A stretch of 22,768 nt of DNA from an uncultured Actinomycetes bacterium (GCA_903932695.1 CAIZGZ010000129.1:1-22768), one strand, 5' to 3'. Positions 6,034-15,620 are shown, numbered from the stretch's first letter. Notes: generated by a model from the letters alone, not told the origin. A program made the numbers and translations.

Positions 6034-7773
6034 ATGTCAGAGCAGATCACCGGAGCCCAGGCGCTTGTGAAAGCACTAGAGCACGTTGGCGTTGATGTGA
6101 TGTTCGGTCTTCCTGGTGGCGCAATCTTGCCGGCATATGATCCGATCTACGACTCTTCGATCCGCCACATTTTGGTCCGCCACGAACAAGGCGCTGGACA
6201 TGCTGCCACTGGCTACGCCCAAGCGACCGGTCGAGTCGGCGTCTGCATCGCTACATCTGGTCCTGGCGCAACCAACCTCGTTACACCACTCGCTGATGCG
6301 CAGATGGATTCAGTCCCGATCGTTGCCATCACTGGTCAGGTAGCTGCCGGTTCAATCGGAACCGATGCCTTCCAAGAAGCAGATATTCGTGGCATCACCA
6401 TGCCGGTAACAAAACATAATTTCTTAATCACCAATGCCGATGACATTCCGCGTGCAATTGCCGAGGCGTTTCATATCGCGGGCACCGGTCGTCCGGGCGC
6501 AGTACTCGTTGATATTGCAAAGGATGCGCTACAGGCAAAGACCACATTCGTCTGGCCAACCGAACTCTCGCTTCCTGGTTACAAGCCAGTGCTGGATCCG
6601 CAAGCAGCTGCAATTGCAGAGGCCGCCGAATTAATTAAGGCTGCAAAGAAGCCGGTTCTCTATGTTGGCGGCGGTGCAATCAAGGCAAACGCATCTGCAG
6701 AGCTATTGAAGTTGGCAGAACTGACAGGTGCTCCGGTAGTGACCACGCTGATGGCGCTTGGTGCATTCCCAGATAGCCACCCTTCGCATCTTGGTATGCC
6801 AGGAATGCATGGCACCGTTGCTGCCGTAACAGCGCTTCAACAATCTGATCTCTTGATTACCTTGGGTGCTCGATTTGATGATCGCGTTACCGGCAAACTC
6901 TCTTCTTTTGCGCCACACGCCAAAGTGATCCATGCCGATATCGATCCTGCTGAGATTGGCAAGAATCGAGTTGTCGATGTTGCGCTGGTCGGAGATTTGA
7001 AGAACACCATCACCGCACTCATCCCAGCGTTAGATAAGGCTTTTGCGGGTAGCAAGCCAGATCTCGCTGCGTGGTGGCAACAGTGCAATAGCTGGCGCGA
7101 GCGTTTCCCCCTTGGTTATGACGAGCCAGAAGATGGAACTCTCTCTCCACAATATGTGATCGAGCGTATTGGCGCAGCAGGTGGTCCCGATGCAATCTAT
7201 GTCGCCGGTGTTGGCCAACATCAGATGTGGGCATCACAATTTGTGAAGTATGAGAATCCCCGTACCTGGCTCAACTCGGGCGGTCTTGGAACAATGGGCT
7301 ACGCAGTCCCAGCAGCGATGGGTGCAAAAGTTGGCGCACCCGACACGGTTGTGTGGGCAATCGATGGCGATGGCTGTTTCCAGATGACCAATCAAGAGTT
7401 GGTGACCTGCGCTCTCAACAATATTCCGATCAAAGTTGCGATCATCAACAATGAGTCGCTCGGAATGGTTCGCCAATGGCAGACCCTTTTCTACAATCAG
7501 CGCTACTCAAATACCGATCTGCATTCACACCGCGTCCCTGATTTTGTTAAGTTGGCGGATGCGATGGGTTGCGTCGGACTTCGTTGCGAAACAAAGGAAG
7601 ATGTCGATCGCGTGATTGCAGAAGCAATGGCGATCAATGATCGCCCCGTCATCATCGACTTCAATGTTCATCGCGATGCGATGGTCTGGCCGATGGTCGC
7701 AGCAGGAACTTCTAACGACGATATCTTGGTTGCAAAGTCAATGGCACCTATCTGGGATTCACAGGAGTTGTAA
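6034..7773 (+). CDS. ilvB: Acetolactate synthase, large (catalytic) subunit
   Basis: Thiamine-diphosphate enzyme that condenses two pyruvates to acetolactate (valine/leucine branch) or pyruvate with 2-ketobutyrate to acetohydroxybutyrate (isoleucine branch). The product is 579 residues. The N-terminal domain contains VRHEQGAGHAATGYA with the ThDP-activating Glu51, followed by TSGPGATNL. The C-terminal domain has the GDG...NN cofactor motif (GDGCFQMTNQEL through IINNESLGMVRQW). It is followed by its regulatory subunit with a one-base overlap (TAATG), indicating coupled translation. Expression is probably controlled by the upstream leader peptide and terminator hairpin. Confidence 0.97.
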   Translation: MSEQITGAQALVKALEHVGVDVMFGLPGGAILPAYDPIYDSSIRHILVRHEQGAGHAATGYAQATGRVGVCIATSGPGATNLVTPLADAQMDSVPIVAITGQVAAGSIGTDAFQEADIRGITMPVTKHNFLITNADDIPRAIAEAFHIAGTGRPGAVLVDIAKDALQAKTTFVWPTELSLPGYKPVLDPQAAAIAEAAELIKAAKKPVLYVGGGAIKANASAELLKLAELTGAPVVTTLMALGAFPDSHPSHLGMPGMHGTVAAVTALQQSDLLITLGARFDDRVTGKLSSFAPHAKVIHADIDPAEIGKNRVVDVALVGDLKNTITALIPALDKAFAGSKPDLAAWWQQCNSWRERFPLGYDEPEDGTLSPQYVIERIGAAGGPDAIYVAGVGQHQMWASQFVKYENPRTWLNSGGLGTMGYAVPAAMGAKVGAPDTVVWAIDGDGCFQMTNQELVTCALNNIPIKVAIINNESLGMVRQWQTLFYNQRYSNTDLHSHRVPDFVKLADAMGCVGLRCETKEDVDRVIAEAMAINDRPVIIDFNVHRDAMVWPMVAAGTSNDDILVAKSMAPIWDSQEL

Positions 7774-8288
7774 TGGCTACTACACATACCCTTTCAGTCC
7801 TCGTTGAGAATAGCCCCGGTGTTCTCGCTCGAGTGGCTGCGCTCTTCTCTCGTCGCGCTTACAACATCGATTCACTCGCAGTAGGGCCAACCGAGAACCC
7901 AAATATTTCGCGTATGACCATTGTGATCAAAGTCGATGGCCACGCGTTAGACCAAGTTGTTCAGCAGCTCGATAAGTTGGTCAATGTCTTGAGCATCATC
8001 GAACTCGATCCAGTGGCATCTGTTCAGCGCGAACTTCTGCTGGTCAAGGTCACCACCACACCAGAGACTCGCTCTCAGGTTCTTGAGACAGTTCAGCTCT
8101 TCCGGGCAAAAGTTGTCGATGTTGCCCAAGATGCGGTGACCATCGAGGCGACCGGAAATAGCGAGAAGATTCACGCACTTTTGCGTGTTCTCGAGCCGTA
8201 TGGCATCAAAGAATTGGTTCAATCAGGTCTTGTCGCAATGGAGCGCGGATTGAAGCCAGGATTACCGAATACCAGCAGCAACCAGTAG
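7773..8288 (+). CDS. ilvN: Acetolactate synthase, small (regulatory) subunit
   Basis: Binds the catalytic subunit and, in the family, mediates valine feedback inhibition. The product is 171 residues. It opens with an ACT domain (roughly residues 4-80; SVLVENSPGVLARVAALFSRR and NIDSLAVG are typical) and continues with a second ACT-like domain ending in LEPYGIKELVQSG. The length fits the long IlvH/IlvN class. The ATG overlaps the ilvB stop by one base, and AGGAG inside the ilvB end serves as ribosome binding site. The symbol ilvN is used for actinobacteria; ilvH is equivalent. Confidence 0.96.
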   Translation: MATTHTLSVLVENSPGVLARVAALFSRRAYNIDSLAVGPTENPNISRMTIVIKVDGHALDQVVQQLDKLVNVLSIIELDPVASVQRELLLVKVTTTPETRSQVLETVQLFRAKVVDVAQDAVTIEATGNSEKIHALLRVLEPYGIKELVQSGLVAMERGLKPGLPNTSSNQ

Positions 8289-8335
8289 TACCCAGCACTA
8301 TTACCAATACATACACCGACGAAAGGCAGAACCCA

Positions 8336-9370
8336 GTGGCTACCAAGTATCACGACGAAGATGCAGATCTATCCATTATCCAATCCAAGAAGGTTGCCGT
8401 CATCGGTTATGGCTCCCAAGGTCACGCTCATGCATTGAGCTTGCGCGATAGTGGTGTCGATGTTCGTATCGGATTAGCCGAAGGTTCAAAGTCACGTGCA
8501 AAGGCTGAGGCCGAAGGCCTTCGCGTCCTCTCTGTTGCAGATGCGGTGAAAGAAGCAGATGTCATCATGCTCCTTGCGCCAGATCACGTACAACGCCATA
8601 TCTACAACGATTCCATTAAGCCAAACCTCAAGCCTGGTTCAGCGCTCTTCTTCGGACACGGATTTAACATCCGCTTTGGTTACATCAAGCCAGAGGCAAA
8701 TATTGATGTTGCAATGGTCGCACCAAAGGGTCCAGGACACTTGGTACGTCGTGAGTATCAAGCTGGTCGCGGTGTTCCAGTTCTCGTTGCGGTTGAACAG
8801 GATGCAACCGGAAACGCTTGGCCGCTCACACTCTCGTACGCAAAGGCGATCGGCGGACTTCGCGCTGGTGGAATCTTGACCACATTTACTGAAGAGTGCG
8901 AGACCGATCTCTTTGGTGAGCAAGCAGTTCTCTGTGGTGGCGCATCACAACTCGTTCAGTACGGTTTTGAAACTCTGATCGAAGCTGGCTACCAACCTGA
9001 AGTTGCTTACTTCGAGTGCCTCCACGAGCTTAAGTTGATCGTTGATCTCATGTACGAAGGCGGAATCGCGAAGCAGCGTTGGTCGGTATCTGACACCGCT
9101 GAATACGGCGATTACATCTCTGGCCCACGCGTGATCGATCCAAGCGTCAAGGCAAATATGAAGGCCGTTCTTGCTGATATCCAGAACGGAACTTTTGCAA
9201 AGCGCTTTGTTGATGATCAAGAAGCTGGTGCACCTGAGTTCAAGTCACTTCGCGCAAAGGGCGAGGCTCATCCAATCGAAGCTGTTGGTCGCGAGCTCCG
9301 CAAGATGATGTCATGGGTTAAGGGCAACACCAAGGATGATTACCAAGAAGGCGTAGCCGCACGTGGCTAA
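8336..9370 (+). CDS. ilvC: Ketol-acid reductoisomerase (class I)
   Basis: NAD(P)H-dependent isomeroreductase that turns acetolactate and acetohydroxybutyrate into the dihydroxy acids used by IlvD. The product is 344 residues, the short class I type. A Rossmann motif GYGSQG (residues 24-29) is followed by the knotted C-terminal domain, where the Mg-binding acids Asp191, Glu195 (DLFGEQAVLCGG), Glu227 and Glu231 (ECLHELKL) are all visible. The start codon is GTG at 8336, supported by GAAAGG at 8321-8326. A 47-bp spacer separates it from ilvN. Its end overlaps the start of serA by 8 bp. Confidence 0.97.
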   Translation: MATKYHDEDADLSIIQSKKVAVIGYGSQGHAHALSLRDSGVDVRIGLAEGSKSRAKAEAEGLRVLSVADAVKEADVIMLLAPDHVQRHIYNDSIKPNLKPGSALFFGHGFNIRFGYIKPEANIDVAMVAPKGPGHLVRREYQAGRGVPVLVAVEQDATGNAWPLTLSYAKAIGGLRAGGILTTFTEECETDLFGEQAVLCGGASQLVQYGFETLIEAGYQPEVAYFECLHELKLIVDLMYEGGIAKQRWSVSDTAEYGDYISGPRVIDPSVKANMKAVLADIQNGTFAKRFVDDQEAGAPEFKSLRAKGEAHPIEAVGRELRKMMSWVKGNTKDDYQEGVAARG

Positions 9371-10955
9371 ACCTGTAGTTCTCATTGCAGAAGAGTTAAG
9401 CCCAGCGACGATTGAAGCGTTGGGCCCAGACTTCGAAGTGCGCAATTGCGATGGCGCAAACCGCAGTGAACTGCTTGCAGCGCTCTCTGCTGGAGCAGAT
9501 GCCGTTCTTATTCGCTCAGCTACAAAGATGGATGCAGAGGCGATTGCAGCGGCCAAGGGGCTCAAGGTCATCGCGCGCGCTGGCGTCGGTGTCGATAACG
9601 TTGATATTCCCGCCGCTACGGCAGCCGGAATCATGGTCGTCAATGCGCCAACCTCAAATATCGTCAGTGCGGCAGAACTCGCTATCTCATTGTTGATGGC
9701 TTCGGCTCGCTTTATCTCACCTGCAAATGCCGCGCTCCGTGCCGGAAAGTGGGCTCGCTCTAAGTACACCGGCGTCGAACTCTTTGAGAAGACGCTCGGA
9801 ATTGTTGGATTTGGAAAGATCGGTCAGCTGGTCGCAGCACGCATGCAATCTTTTGGCATGGATGTCGTTGCCTACGATCCATATCTCCAACCTGCGCGCG
9901 CAGCACAACTCGGTGTTCGACTCGTTGATCTCGATGAGCTCCTTCGCGTCAGTGATTTCATCACCATTCACCTGCCAAAGACAAAAGAGACAGCAAATCT
10001 CATCGGCGTTGAAGCGTTGAAGAAGGTTAAGCCTTCTGTTCGTATCATCAACGCTGCTCGTGGTGGCGTGCTTGATGAGCAAGCTCTCTACGAAGCGCTT
10101 ACTGAAGGTCGCGTTGGGGGAGCAGGACTCGATGTCTTTGCCACCGAACCATGCACCGATTCACCACTCTTTGCCCTCGATAACGTCGTAGCGACTCCTC
10201 ACCTCGGTGCTTCAACCGATGAAGCGCAGGAACGTGCTGGTATTGCGGTTGCGGTATCCGTTCGCAAGGCGCTTGCTGGTGAACTCGTTCCCGATGCAAT
10301 CAACGTGAAGGGCGGCGCGATCCACGAAGATATTCGCCCAAGCCTGCCGTTGGTCGAGAAGATGGCTCAGATCGCAACCCTCTTGGCTGGCGAACTTCCA
10401 ACATCACTCGATGTTCAGGTCCGTGGCGATATCTCCGGCCATGATTGCTCAGTCCTCGCAACGAGCGTGCTCAAGGGTGCGCTTACTGCAATCGGCGCCG
10501 AGACCGTCACCTATGTGAATGCACCTGGCCTTGCCGCAGAACGCAATATGAGTTCTTCGGTGACCACCGATCCAGAGAGCCCTGAGTACCGCAGCATGAT
10601 CTCGCTCCAAGCCGCATTTAGCGATGGCAAGCGAGTTGTTGTTGATGGCACTCTGATGGGAATTCGTAAGGTGGAGAAGATCATCAAGATCGATGGCTTT
10701 GATCTCGATCTACCTCCTTCAGAACACCTCTTGATTCTTCGTTACACCGACCGCCCTGGCGTTGTTGGTGCAGTCGGAAATCTCCTCGGTAAATCTGGCG
10801 TCAACATTGCAGGAATGCAGGTAGCGCGTAGCGCTGCTGGCGGAGAGGCCTTGATGGCGATCACCGTAGATTCTGCGATCTCGCCAGAAGTTGTTGCAGC
10901 TGTTGAAAAAGAGACCGGCGCCAATTTGGTCCGTTCCGTAACTTTGGTGGGATAA
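9363..10955 (+). CDS. serA: D-3-phosphoglycerate dehydrogenase with ACT domain
   Basis: Oxidises 3-phosphoglycerate to 3-phosphohydroxypyruvate, the first step of serine synthesis. The product is 530 residues, matching the long actinobacterial/mycobacterial form. The NAD-binding GFGKIG lies at about residues 149-154, and catalytic Arg233 (AARGG), Glu262 (ATEPC) and His280 (TPHLGAS) are visible. An intervening domain follows, then a C-terminal ACT domain from about residue 455 (RYTDRPGVVGAVGNLLG) that in relatives senses serine. The start is GTG at 9363, inside the last codons of ilvC, so translation is probably coupled. Its place inside a branched-chain amino acid operon is shared with other actinobacteria. 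Confidence 0.96.
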   Translation: MAKPVVLIAEELSPATIEALGPDFEVRNCDGANRSELLAALSAGADAVLIRSATKMDAEAIAAAKGLKVIARAGVGVDNVDIPAATAAGIMVVNAPTSNIVSAAELAISLLMASARFISPANAALRAGKWARSKYTGVELFEKTLGIVGFGKIGQLVAARMQSFGMDVVAYDPYLQPARAAQLGVRLVDLDELLRVSDFITIHLPKTKETANLIGVEALKKVKPSVRIINAARGGVLDEQALYEALTEGRVGGAGLDVFATEPCTDSPLFALDNVVATPHLGASTDEAQERAGIAVAVSVRKALAGELVPDAINVKGGAIHEDIRPSLPLVEKMAQIATLLAGELPTSLDVQVRGDISGHDCSVLATSVLKGALTAIGAETVTYVNAPGLAAERNMSSSVTTDPESPEYRSMISLQAAFSDGKRVVVDGTLMGIRKVEKIIKIDGFDLDLPPSEHLLILRYTDRPGVVGAVGNLLGKSGVNIAGMQVARSAAGGEALMAITVDSAISPEVVAAVEKETGANLVRSVTLVG

Positions 10956-10959
10956 CGAA

Positions 10960-11997
10960 ATGAGTAAGAGTTTTAACGTAGCTGTCATTGCTGGCGATGG
11001 CATCGGACCAGAAGTAGTCGCCGAAGGCTTGAAGGTGCTTGATAAAGTCGCCGAAAAGTATTCACTCACCTTCAACAAGGTTCACTACAACCTTGGCGCT
11101 GCTCATTGGCATAAGACTGGCGAAGTCTTGAGCGATGAGACGATGGCCGAGATTGCAAAGAGCGATGTCATCTTGCTTGGAGCTGTTGGCGATCCAACCG
11201 TGCCAAGTGGTGTGCTCGAGCGTGGTCTGCTCCTTAAACTCCGCTTCGCCTTTGATCAGTACGTCAATCTTCGTCCAGCAAAGCTTCACGCTGGTGTGAA
11301 ATCTCCACTCGCAACAACTCAACCCATTGATTTCGTCGTTGTTCGTGAAGGTACCGAGGGCCCATATGTTGGTGCTGGCGGAAACCTAGCGCTTGGCACC
11401 GATGCCGAAATCGCAACCGAAGAGTCGCTCAACACCCGTCGTGGCGCAGAGCGCGTGATTCGTGATGCCTTTGCCCGCGCCATGGCTCGCCCTCGCAAGA
11501 AGCTCACCTTGGTGCATAAGAACAATGTCTTGACTCATGCAGGTGGACTGTGGACCCGAACCTTTAATGAGGTGGCGAAAGAGTTTCCCGAGATCACAAC
11601 CGATTATCTCCATGTCGATGCCGCATCGATGTTCTTTGTCACCAACCCAGAGCGCTTTGATGTTGTCGTGACCGACAATCTCTTTGGCGATATCTTGACC
11701 GATATCGCGGCCGCGATCTGTGGTGGAATTGGTCTTGCTGCATCGGGCAATATCAATCCAACCGGAAAGTTCCCATCAATGTTTGAGCCGGTCCATGGAT
11801 CCGCGCCAGATATTGCTGGAAAATCTCTCGCTGACCCAACAGCAACAGTGATGTCGGTTGCGATGTTGCTTGCACATTTGGGTGAGCATCAGGCTGCGGC
11901 CGATGTAGAGGCAGCGGTTGCTGCCGACCTCATCGCTCGTGGCGATAGCAAGCGAAGCACAGTTGAAATCGGAAGCGCATTGGCAGGAGCTATCTAA
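10960..11997 (+). CDS. leuB: 3-isopropylmalate dehydrogenase
   Basis: NAD-dependent beta-decarboxylating dehydrogenase of leucine synthesis. In organisms using the citramalate route, LeuB also oxidises 3-methylmalate to 2-ketobutyrate for isoleucine, which is relevant because a citramalate-type synthase lies two genes downstream. The product is 345 residues. Visible family motifs are the N-terminal AGDGIGPEV, the substrate-binding arginine region (LKLRFAFDQYVNLRP), the metal-binding VTDNLFGDILTDIAA and the adenine-binding EPVHGSAPDIAGK. ATG at 10960 lies 4 bp after the serA stop. The next gene starts immediately at its stop. Confidence 0.95.
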   Translation: MSKSFNVAVIAGDGIGPEVVAEGLKVLDKVAEKYSLTFNKVHYNLGAAHWHKTGEVLSDETMAEIAKSDVILLGAVGDPTVPSGVLERGLLLKLRFAFDQYVNLRPAKLHAGVKSPLATTQPIDFVVVREGTEGPYVGAGGNLALGTDAEIATEESLNTRRGAERVIRDAFARAMARPRKKLTLVHKNNVLTHAGGLWTRTFNEVAKEFPEITTDYLHVDAASMFFVTNPERFDVVVTDNLFGDILTDIAAAICGGIGLAASGNINPTGKFPSMFEPVHGSAPDIAGKSLADPTATVMSVAMLLAHLGEHQAAADVEAAVAADLIARGDSKRSTVEIGSALAGAI

Positions 11998-13083
11998 ATG
12001 AAGATCAACCTCAACCCAAACCCATCACCAGCATCTGACGCTGACCGAGAGGCAAAGATTGCTGCCGGCGGATTCGGTAAGTACTACACAGATAACATGG
12101 TGATTGCGGAGTGGAGTGAGGCAACCGGCTGGGGCGATGCGGAACTCAAGGCATACGGACCGCTCTCGTTAGATCCAGCAACGTCAGTTTTGCATTACGG
12201 ACAAGAGATCTTTGAAGGAATGAAGGCCTACACCCAGCCAGATGGTGGCATCAGCCTCTTCCGCCCAGAAGCGAATGCACTTCGCTTTAACTCGAGCGCA
12301 GTTCGCATGGCGCTTCCTGAGATTCCTGTTGCCGACTTTGTCGCTGCGGTTGAAGCTCTCGTTCAGCAAGATCGCGCATGGGTTCCAAAGAATGTTGGCG
12401 AATCGCTCTACATCCGCCCATTTATGATCGCCACCGAAGTGGGTCTTGGCGTCCGCCCTGCTAACCACGCAACCTTCTTGGTGATTACAACACCTGCTTC
12501 TGCTTACTTCAATCCCAATAAGGCGGTTACCGTCTGGATCTCGACCGAATATGTTCGTGCGGCTCCTGGTGGAACTGGTGCAGCAAAGACTGGTGGAAAC
12601 TATGCCGGTTCGTTGCTCGCTCAAAAGCAAGCTGCAGAGCAGGGCTGCGATCAGGTGGTCTGGCTCGATGCAACTGAGCGTCGCTGGGTTGAAGAGATGG
12701 GTGGCATGAACCTCTACTTCGTGAAGGGTAGCGGAGCAGATGCAACAATCTTTACCCCAAAGCTCACCGGCACACTTCTTCCTGGAATTACTCGTGATTC
12801 GATCCTCAAAGTTGCGGCTGACCTTGGATACAAAGTCGAAGAGGGAATGATCTCGGTCGATGATTGGCGCGATGGCGTTGCATCAGGTGAGATCACCGAA
12901 ATCTTTGCCTGCGGAACAGCTGCGGTAGTTTCGCCAATCGGCGCAGCCAAATCTGCAGCAGGTACATGGACAACCGGCAATGGTGAGCCTGGTCCAATTA
13001 CTCAGAAGATTCGTGAGACTTTGCTCGGCATCCAACACGGAACAATCGAAGATAAACATGGTTGGAACGTCCGTGTCGGTTAA
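11998..13083 (+). CDS. ilvE: Branched-chain amino acid aminotransferase
   Basis: PLP enzyme of fold type IV that performs the last step to valine, isoleucine and leucine, using glutamate as amino donor. The product is 361 residues, the long form typical of actinobacteria. The PLP lysine is Lys197 in AAKTGGNYA, HYGQEIFEGMKAY is the N-terminal family motif, and ACGTAAVVSPIG forms the cofactor phosphate region. The ATG directly follows the leuB stop; AGGAG at 11984-11988 provides the binding site. The end overlaps the proposed start of cimA. Confidence 0.96.
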   Translation: MKINLNPNPSPASDADREAKIAAGGFGKYYTDNMVIAEWSEATGWGDAELKAYGPLSLDPATSVLHYGQEIFEGMKAYTQPDGGISLFRPEANALRFNSSAVRMALPEIPVADFVAAVEALVQQDRAWVPKNVGESLYIRPFMIATEVGLGVRPANHATFLVITTPASAYFNPNKAVTVWISTEYVRAAPGGTGAAKTGGNYAGSLLAQKQAAEQGCDQVVWLDATERRWVEEMGGMNLYFVKGSGADATIFTPKLTGTLLPGITRDSILKVAADLGYKVEEGMISVDDWRDGVASGEITEIFACGTAAVVSPIGAAKSAAGTWTTGNGEPGPITQKIRETLLGIQHGTIEDKHGWNVRVG

Positions 13084-14659
13084 CGACTCCTTTCATATCT
13101 ATGACACCACCCTTCGCGATGGTGCTCAACAAGAGGGCCTAAATCTCTCAGTTCATGACAAGCTAGCGATCGCTCGTTATCTCGATGAGCTAGGAGTTGG
13201 ATTTATTGAGGGTGGTTGGCCAGGAGCTAATCCCAAGGACACCGAATTTTTCAAGCGCGCTCAGACCGAACTCAAGCTTAAGAACGCTACCTTCGTAGCC
13301 TTTGGTGCAACGCGTCGCCCAGGGGTTAAGGCCGCCGATGATGTACTGCTTCGCGCCCTTCAAGATTCACGAGCAGCTGCGGTGACGCTTGTTGCTAAGA
13401 GTCATGATCGCCATGTTGATCTCGCCCTCAAGACTTCGCTCGATGAGAACTTAGAGATGATCCGAAGTTCTATTAAGTTTTTGCGCGACGGCGGACAGCG
13501 AGTATTTCTCGATGCGGAGCATTTCTTCGATGGCTATCGATCAAATCGAGCCTACGCACTCGAAGTTGTGCGCACTGCTGCAGAAGCAGGAGCAGATGTC
13601 ATTGCGCTCTGCGATACAAACGGAGGAATGCTCCCAAGCGAGCTCACCGACATCATTACCGATGTCCTTGGATCATCCTCAGCGCGACTTGGCATCCATT
13701 GCCACAACGACACTGGCTGCGCTGTAGCAAACTCGCTCGCTGCCGTCTCCGCAGGTGTGACACATGTTCAAGGAACTCTCAACGGCTATGGCGAACGAAC
13801 CGGCAACGCCGATCTCGTGACGATCATCGCCGACCTAGAGTTAAAGATGAAGAAGCCAGTTCTTCCGGCCGGCGCGCTTCGCGAGTCTTTCCGTATCTCT
13901 CATGCAGTTGCTGAAGTCACCAACGTTGCACCATCAGCTCGTCAGCCATACGTTGGCGTTTCAGCCTTTGCCCATAAAGCTGGTTTACATGCATCTGCTA
14001 TCAAGGTAGATCCGATGATGTATCAGCATGAAGATCCAGCGAGCGTCGGTAACGATATGCGAATGCTGGTTTCAGAGATGGCTGGTCGCGCTTCGATTGA
14101 GTTAAAGTCAAAAGAACTTGGCATTGATCTCGGCGGCGACAAAGAACTTATTACACGAGTGATCGATCGCGTGAAGGAGATGGAATCTCGCGGCTTCACC
14201 TTCGAGGCTGCCGATGCTTCGTTCGAGCTATTGCTTCGCGAGGAGCTCTCTGGCAAGAAAGCTGATTTCTTTACCATCAAGGATTGGCAGACAACCGTCG
14301 ATGGCGATAGCAATGGGGGAGTGAGCTCGCAGGCTACGGTCACGATCCTTGCTCATGGCGAGACGATTGTTGCGACCGGTTCTGGAAATGGTCCAGTGAA
14401 TGCGATTGATACCGCGCTTCGCTCTGGTCTCACCAAGTTCTATCCAGGTTTATCCAAGCTCGAACTCACCGATTACAAGGTACGTATTCTAGAGGGTCGA
14501 TTGGGTACAGGCGCTGTTACTCGCGTATTGGTAGAGACGAGTGATGCTGATGGTTCATGGAACACCCTAGGGGTCCACGAGAACGTGATCGCTGCATCAG
14601 CGATGGCTCTTGAAGATGCCGTCACCTTTGGACTTTTGCGTCAAGGCGTGAAGCCTTAA
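13058..14659 (+). CDS. cimA: Citramalate synthase family protein
   Basis: Member of the LeuA/CimA acyltransferase family, expected to condense acetyl-CoA with pyruvate to (R)-citramalate and so feed a threonine-independent isoleucine route. The product is about 533 residues. The HMGL-like barrel begins with YDTTLRDGAQQEG and contains the metal-binding GIHCHNDTG segment and GYGERTGNADL. A C-terminal regulatory domain of the LeuA dimerisation type covers about the last 130 residues. GWPGANPKDTEFF is typical of actinobacterial CimA rather than of 2-isopropylmalate synthase. The start is uncertain: ATG 13058 overlaps ilvE by 26 bp, while GTG 13073, with GGA at 13064, overlaps by 11 bp. Substrate choice between pyruvate and other keto acids is inferred from family resemblance. 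Confidence 0.88.
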   Translation: MVGTSVSVNDSFHIYDTTLRDGAQQEGLNLSVHDKLAIARYLDELGVGFIEGGWPGANPKDTEFFKRAQTELKLKNATFVAFGATRRPGVKAADDVLLRALQDSRAAAVTLVAKSHDRHVDLALKTSLDENLEMIRSSIKFLRDGGQRVFLDAEHFFDGYRSNRAYALEVVRTAAEAGADVIALCDTNGGMLPSELTDIITDVLGSSSARLGIHCHNDTGCAVANSLAAVSAGVTHVQGTLNGYGERTGNADLVTIIADLELKMKKPVLPAGALRESFRISHAVAEVTNVAPSARQPYVGVSAFAHKAGLHASAIKVDPMMYQHEDPASVGNDMRMLVSEMAGRASIELKSKELGIDLGGDKELITRVIDRVKEMESRGFTFEAADASFELLLREELSGKKADFFTIKDWQTTVDGDSNGGVSSQATVTILAHGETIVATGSGNGPVNAIDTALRSGLTKFYPGLSKLELTDYKVRILEGRLGTGAVTRVLVETSDADGSWNTLGVHENVIAASAMALEDAVTFGLLRQGVKP

Positions 14660-14684
14660 CCTATAAGGGAGTACGCTCTTAATC

Positions 14685-15584
14685 GTGAGTAAAGAGCTGA
14701 TTGCACAATATGAGGAGCACCTCGTTCTTGTGCGCAATCTCGCTGATAACTCGATCCGAGGATATGTGAGTGACTTAGAGTCATTTCTCGCCCACCTCGA
14801 GAAACTCAATATTGAAGAGTTTTCGCAACTAGAACTTACCCATATCCGGTCGTGGCTTGCGAATATGCAATCCACCGGCGCATCTCGTTCAACACTTGCA
14901 CGAAGAATCGTCTCGATCCGCGCCTTTACCTATTGGGCAGCGAGTCAAGGTTGGATTAAGAGCGATCTCGGTGCAGAACTTGCAATCCCAAAGCCGCATC
15001 GCACTCTGCCAGAAGTACTCGATATCGCAGATACGGATCTCGTGCTTGCAAGCATGCAGACTCGAGCCGATGAGGATCCAACTCCATTAACCATTCGCGA
15101 CCTCGCAATGATCGAAATTTTGTATGCGACCGGAATCCGCGTCTCCGAACTCTGCGGACTAGATCATCGATCCTTTGATGAGAGCCGCAATACGCTCCAA
15201 GTTTTAGGTAAGGGAAGTAAGGAGCGCGTTGTACCTGTGGGAATTCCCGCAGTGAAGGCGCTTCAGCACTACCTCAAAGAAGCTCGGCCCCAACTTGCCA
15301 CAGAACACTCGGGCTCGGCTATCTTCTTGGGATCTCGCGGTAAGCGGATTGATCAACGAACGGTGCGCGAAGTCGTCTACGGCGCGATGCAAGCGGTCGG
15401 CTCCACGATGGGCCCACACGGCCTTCGCCACACGGCCGCAACTCATCTCCTTGAAGGTGGGGCAGATCTGCGAACGGTCCAAGAGATCTTGGGCCACTCA
15501 TCCTTAGCAACAACTCAGATCTATACCCATGTCTCACCTGAGCGCCTTCAGCGTGCCTACAAAGATGCCCACCCTCGGGCGTAG
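14685..15584 (+). CDS. xerC: Tyrosine site-specific recombinase (XerC/XerD type)
   Basis: Probably resolves chromosome dimers at dif during division. The product is 299 residues. An N-terminal SAM-like DNA-binding domain (about 1-95) precedes the catalytic domain with a complete active site: Arg152 (TGIRVSEL), Lys176 (GKGSKE), His245 and Arg248 (HGLRHT), His271 (LGHSS) and the nucleophile Tyr280. It starts at GTG 14685, 25 bp after cimA. The only purine-rich stretch (AAGGGAG at 14665-14671) is rather far from it. The position just before rpsB matches xerC in other actinobacteria and argues for a housekeeping enzyme rather than a mobile-element integrase; XerC versus XerD cannot be separated with certainty here. 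Confidence 0.88.
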   Translation: MSKELIAQYEEHLVLVRNLADNSIRGYVSDLESFLAHLEKLNIEEFSQLELTHIRSWLANMQSTGASRSTLARRIVSIRAFTYWAASQGWIKSDLGAELAIPKPHRTLPEVLDIADTDLVLASMQTRADEDPTPLTIRDLAMIEILYATGIRVSELCGLDHRSFDESRNTLQVLGKGSKERVVPVGIPAVKALQHYLKEARPQLATEHSGSAIFLGSRGKRIDQRTVREVVYGAMQAVGSTMGPHGLRHTAATHLLEGGADLRTVQEILGHSSLATTQIYTHVSPERLQRAYKDAHPRA

Positions 15585-15620
15585 TCGCTTCACGCTCAAA
15601 TCGGTGGCTTTTTCACCCCA

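Noticed and set aside
9311..9769. 152-codon open frame on the - strand at the ilvC-serA junction
   Set aside because: Overlaps two confident genes and is low-complexity Ala/Ser/Thr; treated as a shadow.
14643..14657. AAGGC-GTGAA-GCCTT inverted repeat at the end of cimA, as a terminator
   Set aside because: Only 5 bp, inside the coding end, with no T-tract after it; xerC probably continues the transcript.
14685..15584. Integrase of a mobile element
   Set aside because: No attachment-site repeats, tRNA or phage genes nearby; size, residues and position before rpsB fit housekeeping XerC.
15603..15618. GGTG...CACC with a T-rich loop after xerC, as its terminator
   Set aside because: Only a 4-bp stem, and the T-run is in the loop rather than after the stem; too weak to call.
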